Source: Vibrio metoecus
Lineage (GTDB): Bacteria; Pseudomonadota; Gammaproteobacteria; Enterobacterales; Vibrionaceae
DNA: 64,000 nucleotides
NCBI RefSeq assembly: GCF_000696385.1
Contig: NZ_JJMN01000061.1
Span: 28,549-92,548 of the forward strand
Direction: 5' to 3'
The position numbers were made by a program, and so were the translations under genes. The notes under the pieces were generated by a model that ran no database searches, was not told where the DNA came from, and saw only the letters and a list, made by a program, of their open reading frames with translations. This document shows positions 58,201 through 64,000 of the stretch, one piece after another (position 1 is the stretch's first letter; the number at the start of each line of letters is the position of its first letter).

Positions 58201-61200
58201 ACAATGCCATCTTCATAGGCGATACCGTCTTGCGTTGGCGTATCGTTCGCCAAATCGGTCGGTTGATGGTTCGCATCCAGACCCAACGTTTCTTGCACAT
58301 TGAGTGTAATGCTTGGGGTCACATGGTTATCGAGTGGCTGATCGCCACTGCTGCTGGGTACATCAGCAACCGGAGAGATCGCGACAGGCACTTGCGCCGT
58401 CAATGTTTTCTCATCACCCGACTGAGTATCTGTCGTCACAAACGTGATCGGCAGCTTAAAATCCCCCGCAAAATCGCGCGGTGGGATCAGCACCAGTCCT
58501 TCCAATCCAGAAATTGAACCATCAGGATTCAGCATGCCTTTAAATACATATTGACCATCAACAAAGTTGAAATCTTGCCCACCAATCGAGGCACCAGCAG
58601 GCAGATCGCTCGCGTTAATCACAATACTCAGTTCGTCGGCTACCGCATCAAAGCCAGTGGCATTGACCATGAGTTTGTCTTGGATCTGTTGCCCCAAGTC
58701 CACCGCGTTATCTTCTTTGCCAATCACCAAATCATCGGCATCGCCAACCCAGTTGAGCTGCGCGGCAACGCTGTTATTACCCGTGACCACGGCGGGGAAA
58801 CTCAAGGTTAACTCTGTGCTCACCTGCTTGGTGATTTTCACTTCGCTGCTGTCTTCACCTTGGTCATAGACTTTAGCAGTGATGGTGATCTTGATGTCGT
58901 TGAAACCGTTGTTATCCGGGTCGTTATTACTGTTGTACACCAAACCATTGGGCGCTTTGATGCTGAAATCGGCTTCGTTGGTGATTGTCCATGTTCCATC
59001 ACCGTTGTTGATTGCGCCGGTGATCAGCAGTTGGTTCAATACCTCCGGTACGTTGCCAAAACTGACCACCAGTTGATCCACTAACTCATCGGACTGATAA
59101 CTGCCTGCGGTGTTGCTATCAAGGTTATCAAAGCGAATCACATTCGCCCCCGCTTGACCGCCACTCGCATCATTGATGGTGAAATCAATCTTGCCACTCG
59201 GATCAGCTTGCACGGTTTGGGTTACGCTGCCACCGTTTTCGACTAACAGCTGTCCATCAGGCTCAACAATCGGGTTCACTTTCACGCCAATTGAACCGTG
59301 GATCACTTCCTCGGCAATACCTTGACCCGGATTAGCCGCATCCACATACTCGTGGTCTTGCTCTTTTACGGTAATCGTCGTATCCAGTGTAAAGTCAGTA
59401 CTGGAGTTGTGCGGAGGAATGACCTGAATGTAGCCCGCCGCGGAAACCTGATTTGAGAAATCGAGATCCGATTGCCCTGCTACAGGTTCAAGTACCAGCA
59501 CGCCATTAACTAAGGTCACTTCCACATTGTTGACAAACACTCGGCTACCATCTGGGAAGCCAGAGATTTCAACTCGGCTGAAGTACTCTTGCGCATCGGG
59601 GTTTTGAATATTTCCCGGTGTGTTTTGTGGTACCCAAGTGACATAAATACGGTCATCTTCATTACCAGACACGGCATTGTGGTAGTTTTCGGTCACATCA
59701 ATTTTCGGCTCGACCAAAATACGGATCGTCTCTTCCACTTGGCGAACATGACCATCATTTTCAGTCACAATCACCGTTGCCTTGATATCAATATTGGCTG
59801 TCGATGACGCCACTGGCTGAACCTGAATACCTGTGACTACCTGAGCGACCGTCAAGTTGGCTTGATAAATCGGTTTATGGTTGCTGTCGTAGCCGGCAAA
59901 CACCAAATCGACGCTCGTACCGTCACTGTCAAACAGCTTTACACCGTCCGGAATGTTCGAGAGCAGTACCGAAATGGTTTCTGAGCTGTCCGTCGGGCTG
60001 TCCGCGATTTCACCGGAAATAATGCTGAAGTTGAGATCGACTAAGCTATCTTCCGCTACGGTAGCCATCACACCTTGATGAGTACCGTCATTAAATGACT
60101 GCCATTGCGTATTGCCGCTAATAAAATCAACATTCGGAAGATCGGCGACTCCTTTCACGGTGACATTGACGGTTTTGCTGCCTAGCGATTCAATATCCTG
60201 CGCTTGACCCGTTGATAGGTTAACCGTGTCTTTCACAATACCTTCGACCACAAACGAGAAATTCTCATTGCTGTGTTTCGTTGGTAGAACCTCAACCTGA
60301 GATAGCGCACTCTGCGGGATCTCATAGTAAGTTTCCCCGTTAGGATAGGTTCCAACCGTGATCGGACTTGGGTCAGAGCCTAACCACACCAAAGTGGTGC
60401 CCGTATCCGTAAAATCGGACAGACGAACGAATAGCGCTTCTGAGCCATCTGCATCGCTTGAGCCTGTCATGGAAATCACTTCACTGAGCAGGAGAGGATC
60501 GTGCTCAACACTCGGATCAACCGCATTTTGATTGGAAGCGTTATCTTCAAAAATCGAAATACGATTAACGGTAAAGCTGCCGCGATCCGCTTCTGGCGCA
60601 ACGTCAATCACAATCTCTTTGGTTTCTGATTGCGCCGTCTGCTTGCCAGCAACGTAATTGGTGGACTCTTTAGTGATGGCCGTGACATCCAGTTTGATTT
60701 GGCCTGCGAAGTTATCCGCCGGATCGACCTGAACTTGGGCTATTTTGTTGGCCGGTACTTCATAGTAAGTGCCATTAGAATCGGTTTTGGTTGGGATCGG
60801 CGAGCCATCGCTGTAAACCAAGTTGGCATTTGCGCCATTTTCAGTAAAACGAATCTGGTAGGTGATCGCTTCAGGATTGCTGTTGTCTTGAGTCTCCGCT
60901 GCGATATTGAGGCTAACATGACTGCCATCCTCCACCGCATCATAGTGAAACTCACTGCTACTCTTCCAAGTCGCAATATCCGCTACGCTTTCAATCTCGA
61001 TGCGCATGTTGCCGTTGGTGAAATGATCACGCACACCATTGTGCAGAATTTCCACACTCACTGAGGCATTCATGCCTCCATTGCCTGTCGAGTAGTGACG
61101 ATCTGGCACAAAGTAGAGGTTTTCGACCGTGGCAATAGTGCCATTGATCGACTGTTGCAACAGTGCGGCAGGCAACACAACATGTCCGCTTGCCGGATCG

Positions 61201-64000
61201 ACATCCAGTTTCACTAGCTGGTTGGCGCTATCCAAATAATAGAAATCGCCACGGATCTGGTTTGGATTCCAAATCGAGACTTCACCTAGACTTTCCCCTT
61301 GGTCAACGTCATAAAGGTTGACCTGCAAAGCGAGTTTCAGTGCTTCAACCGGTAATCCACCCAAGTTATCTTGCGCATTGCTTTGCTCACCCGCAGGCAC
61401 CAAGTTCAGCGACGCATCGTGGCCTTGGTCTTCATAGCCCGTAAATTTCTGCTGAGTAATGGTCGCTTTGTGATCGGAAATCGTAATGTTGAGCTGTTCC
61501 GTCGAGGTATCGTGATCGTAATCGGTTGCCGTCACATCCACCGTAAATTTGATGTCGTTTCCATCAGTGTGATCCAACTGTGCAACTGGAGTGAAAGTGG
61601 CCGTTCCGTTAGGTTGAATGGTTAACGTACCAAGATCGCGGCTCACACCATTAACGATTTCCACCACAGTGACGGTTTTCGCCGCGCCATTGAGCTCAAT
61701 ATCATTGCTCAGCACACTGCCTTCACGGAACTGGATATCACGCCCCGCTTCATCTACTGCGCTAAAGTGAGTAATCACTCCGCGATCTGCACCTTGTGTA
61801 TCTGGGGTTAAGTTGTTGTCACGCGAGAATAGATTCACGGACGATGCCGAAGCACCCTCCTGCAAGGCGATATTTTTATCATGCAGGATCGGTACATCAT
61901 CCACGATAGTGACAGGCAAGGTGATCGGTGAGGTATCGCCGTCCGCATCTTGCGCCAGCACTGGAATATTCAGAGTGAGCTGATCAGCATTAACAGGATG
62001 ATCTACCGCGCCGTTTAAGGTAAAGCTATAGCTGCCATCGGCTCTTAGCACTAGGGTGAAGATCACCACGCCATTGGCGATGCCTTGATAGGTATAGACT
62101 TGACCACTACTGGTTGTGGTTATGCTAGGCGCGCCCCATACCACAGGTTGGCCTTGTGAAGTCAGCCCAGTGTTGCTGCTTACGCTGGTATCAATCTGAT
62201 AATGGGCAATGCCATCTGCACCTTGGGTGGTCGTAAATTGGCCATTGGCAGTGGTTGATTCTTTCGTTTGATCGGTGCCAGAAGCCAAATCATCTTCGTT
62301 GACCGACAAGGCTTGCGCGCTGATCACAGAAGGTTGGTCATCGACCACGGTCACGGGCAATACAATGCTTGAGGTATCGCCATCGTAATCCGTCGCCACC
62401 ACATTGAAATTCAGTAGCAATTCATCACGGCTTGCAGCGTGATCCAGTGGCCCTGATAAGGTGAACTGATAGCTACCATTCGCATTGAGCTGCAGGGTAA
62501 AAATCAGCGTGCCATCGGGTTTCGTCGCGGTATAAGTATGGTTACCACTGGCATCGACACTGTCAGACAGAGTTAGCACTTGACCGCCAGAAGTCACTCC
62601 GGCCAATGGGTTGGTAGTAAGATTCAGCGTGTAGGAAACCACATGATCCGCACCTTGCGTCGTGGTGAAATGTCCGGTGGCCGTTAAGGATTCTTTCGTG
62701 GTATCCGAGCCTTGAGCTAGATCATCCTCATCGACCGATAGCGCTTGCACACCGGTAATGGTCGGTTTGTCATCGATAATCGTAACGGGCAGATTCACGC
62801 TGGCTGCGTCACCATCAAAATCCACTGCCAACACTTTAAAATTGAGCTGTTTGCTGTCACTGCCTGCGGCGTGATCAATTGGCCCAGACAGAGTGAAGGT
62901 GTAACTACCATCGGTATTCAGCACTAAGGTAAAAATTGGGTTACCGCCCGCGGTTGCCGTGTAAGTGAGATTGCCGTTGCCATCGTCCACAGGCGCAGAG
63001 AGCACCACGGAAACACCATTTGAGGTTAACCCTTGCACCGGATTGACACTGCCATCGAGCTGATAGCTAACCACCTGATCCGCGCCTTGCACTACGGTAA
63101 ATTGGCCACTGGCACTGAGCGGTTCTTTGCTGCTGTCTGAGCCTTGCGGTAAGTCATCTTCACTAACGCTCAAGGGTTGGCGATTAATAAACGAAGGTTT
63201 GTCATCATTGATTTTCACCGGCAGCACGATGCTCGCCGTATCACCATCAAAGTCGGTGGCAATCACTTTGAAATTCAGGGTCAGGCTATCGCTATTCAGC
63301 GCGTGATCGACCGGCGCTGATAATGTAAAGCTGTAGGTGCCATCGCTATTGAGCGTCAAGCTAAAGACGGGAGTTGACCCGGCTGTCGCGATGTAAGTGA
63401 GATTGCCGTGACCATCATCGACAGGCGCTGACAGCGTGACCGCCAAGCCATTGGATGTCAGCCCTTGTACTGGATTGACGCTACCATCGAGCACAAAGCT
63501 CGATACGGTATCTGCTCCTTGTACCAACTGGAATTGACCGTTCACGGTGACTGGCTCTTTGGTCGTATCCGAGCCTTGTGGCAGATCGTTTTCATGCACG
63601 TTCAAATCTTGCACATTCACGAAATGCGGACGGTCATCATTGATTTTCACCGGCAGTACGATACTGTCGCTATCACCATCAAAATCGGTGGCAATCACTT
63701 TGAAATTGAGCGTTAAATCGTTGCTATTGAGCGCATGGTCAACCGGCGCTGCCAGCGTGAAGCTGTAGGTGCCATCGGTATTCAGGGTCAAGGTAAAGAC
63801 CGTCACTGAGCCCGCCATTGCGGTGTAAGTCAGGTTGCCATTACCATCATCGACAGGCGCTGACAGCGTCACCGCCACGCCATTTGAAGTCAGCCCTTGT
63901 ACTGGATTGACACTGCTATCGAGCGCAAAACTCGCGACCGTATCTGCCCCTTGCACCAACTGGAATTGACCATTAACGGTCACGGGCTCTTTATCAGTAT
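55289..64000 (-). pseudogene. frhA: FrhA-like RTX adhesin, C-terminal part, one-base frameshift, runs off the right edge
   Basis: Giant type I secreted surface adhesin; about 2,900 residues are in the window and the N-terminus is outside. From the edge: five tandem 144-residue T1SS-143-type repeats, then many cadherin-like and Ig-like beta domains (repeats with DFAGDFKLPITF, DFYGQVAVTLNV, TPLLLNNFTLAD). The C-terminal RTX nonapeptides GGDGNDVLIGGLGADILVGG (about 140 residues before the end) and a type I secretion signal of the VCA0849 class follow. The frame breaks at 57992, where dropping one base joins YFKPAP to NYPSGNDINTVGITV. In V. cholerae this protein mediates haemagglutination, surface attachment and chitin or intestinal binding and is released by LapG-type proteolysis. 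A single indel in 8.7 kb suggests sequence error. Confidence 0.92.
61820..64000 (-). repeat. Five tandem 432-bp (144-residue) repeats in the adhesin gene
   Basis: Units begin at about 63980, 63548, 63116, 62684 and 62252 (minus strand), each opening with a TxNGQF-type motif followed by QGAD and ending with DDxPxx ... DLxxGxDxTKE. The first two are nearly identical in protein, and the array continues past the window edge. The units match the T1SS-143 repeat domain in length and form. Such arrays change in copy number by recombination and are hard to assemble from short reads. Confidence 0.9.

Noticed and set aside
1..64000. CRISPR arrays, tRNA/rRNA genes, transposases, integrases, toxin-antitoxin pairs, phage genes
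   Set aside because: Looked for by eye on both strands and not found; the only tandem array is the protein-coding adhesin repeat.

Overview
The window reads as part of a Vibrio secondary chromosome, most likely from the V. cholerae / V. mimicus group (inference from gene content and order; no database search was run). The right two thirds carry a gene set I associate with V. cholerae chromosome II: speAB, mgtE, ectABC-ask, phhAB, a LysR-linked acetoacetyl-CoA synthetase, a long gap gene, a GGDEF gene and a giant FrhA-type RTX adhesin. A Qrr-type sRNA and a CsrB-family sRNA, both typical of Vibrio, lie in this part. No rRNA, tRNA, CRISPR array, transposase or integrase was seen.

Left third (about 1-21.3 kb): a polysaccharide-use locus. 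It encodes an ABC solute-binding protein, a DUF2264 protein, a radical-SAM sulfatase-maturing enzyme with its sulfatase, a secreted PL8 lyase with a C-terminal DNRLRE/CBM96-like module, a GH88 unsaturated glucuronyl hydrolase, a GH112 galacto-N-biose/lacto-N-biose phosphorylase, GalT, KduI, KduD, KDG kinase, KDPG aldolase and an OprD-type porin. Together they suggest this route: sulfated glycosaminoglycan (chondroitin or hyaluronan type) is cut outside by PL8 and imported. Inside the cell it is desulfated and split by GH88. The unsaturated uronate then goes through KduI/KduD/KdgK/Eda to pyruvate and glyceraldehyde-3-phosphate. GH112 plus GalT would handle Gal-beta-1,3-HexNAc disaccharides from host glycans. 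Nearly every transcription unit here, including the porin, is preceded by a 15-bp imperfect palindrome close to TGRAAYRNYRTTYCA, which resembles the KdgR box. A diguanylate cyclase pseudogene sits inside the locus.

Middle (21.3-48.2 kb): speAB; an AraC regulator; a YibIH-like membrane/HlyD pair; a small MscS-like protein; MgtE; the ectoine operon ectABC-ask; a qrr sRNA gene with a sigma-54 promoter and two LuxO-type sites, divergent from ectA; two more AraC regulators; a MATE pump; phhAB with TyrR-like boxes; a broken acetoacetyl-CoA synthetase; two LysR regulators; a methyltransferase; a CDF transporter; a DMT exporter; an acetyltransferase; a CNNM/CBS protein; and an OsmC protein.

Right end (48.2-64 kb): a CsrB-family sRNA with about 21 GGA motifs and a VarA/GacA-type box; dCMP deaminase; gap; a small membrane protein behind a perfect palindrome; RhtB and YjeH amino-acid exporters; a GGDEF protein; and the C-terminal part of an FrhA-like type I secreted adhesin that runs off the right edge with five tandem 144-residue repeats.

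Twelve genes carry reading-frame breaks, most of them single-base indels and many of those in homopolymers. This pattern looks more like consensus sequence error than biology for most of them, but the acetoacetyl-CoA synthetase and the left diguanylate cyclase have several lesions each and may be real pseudogenes.
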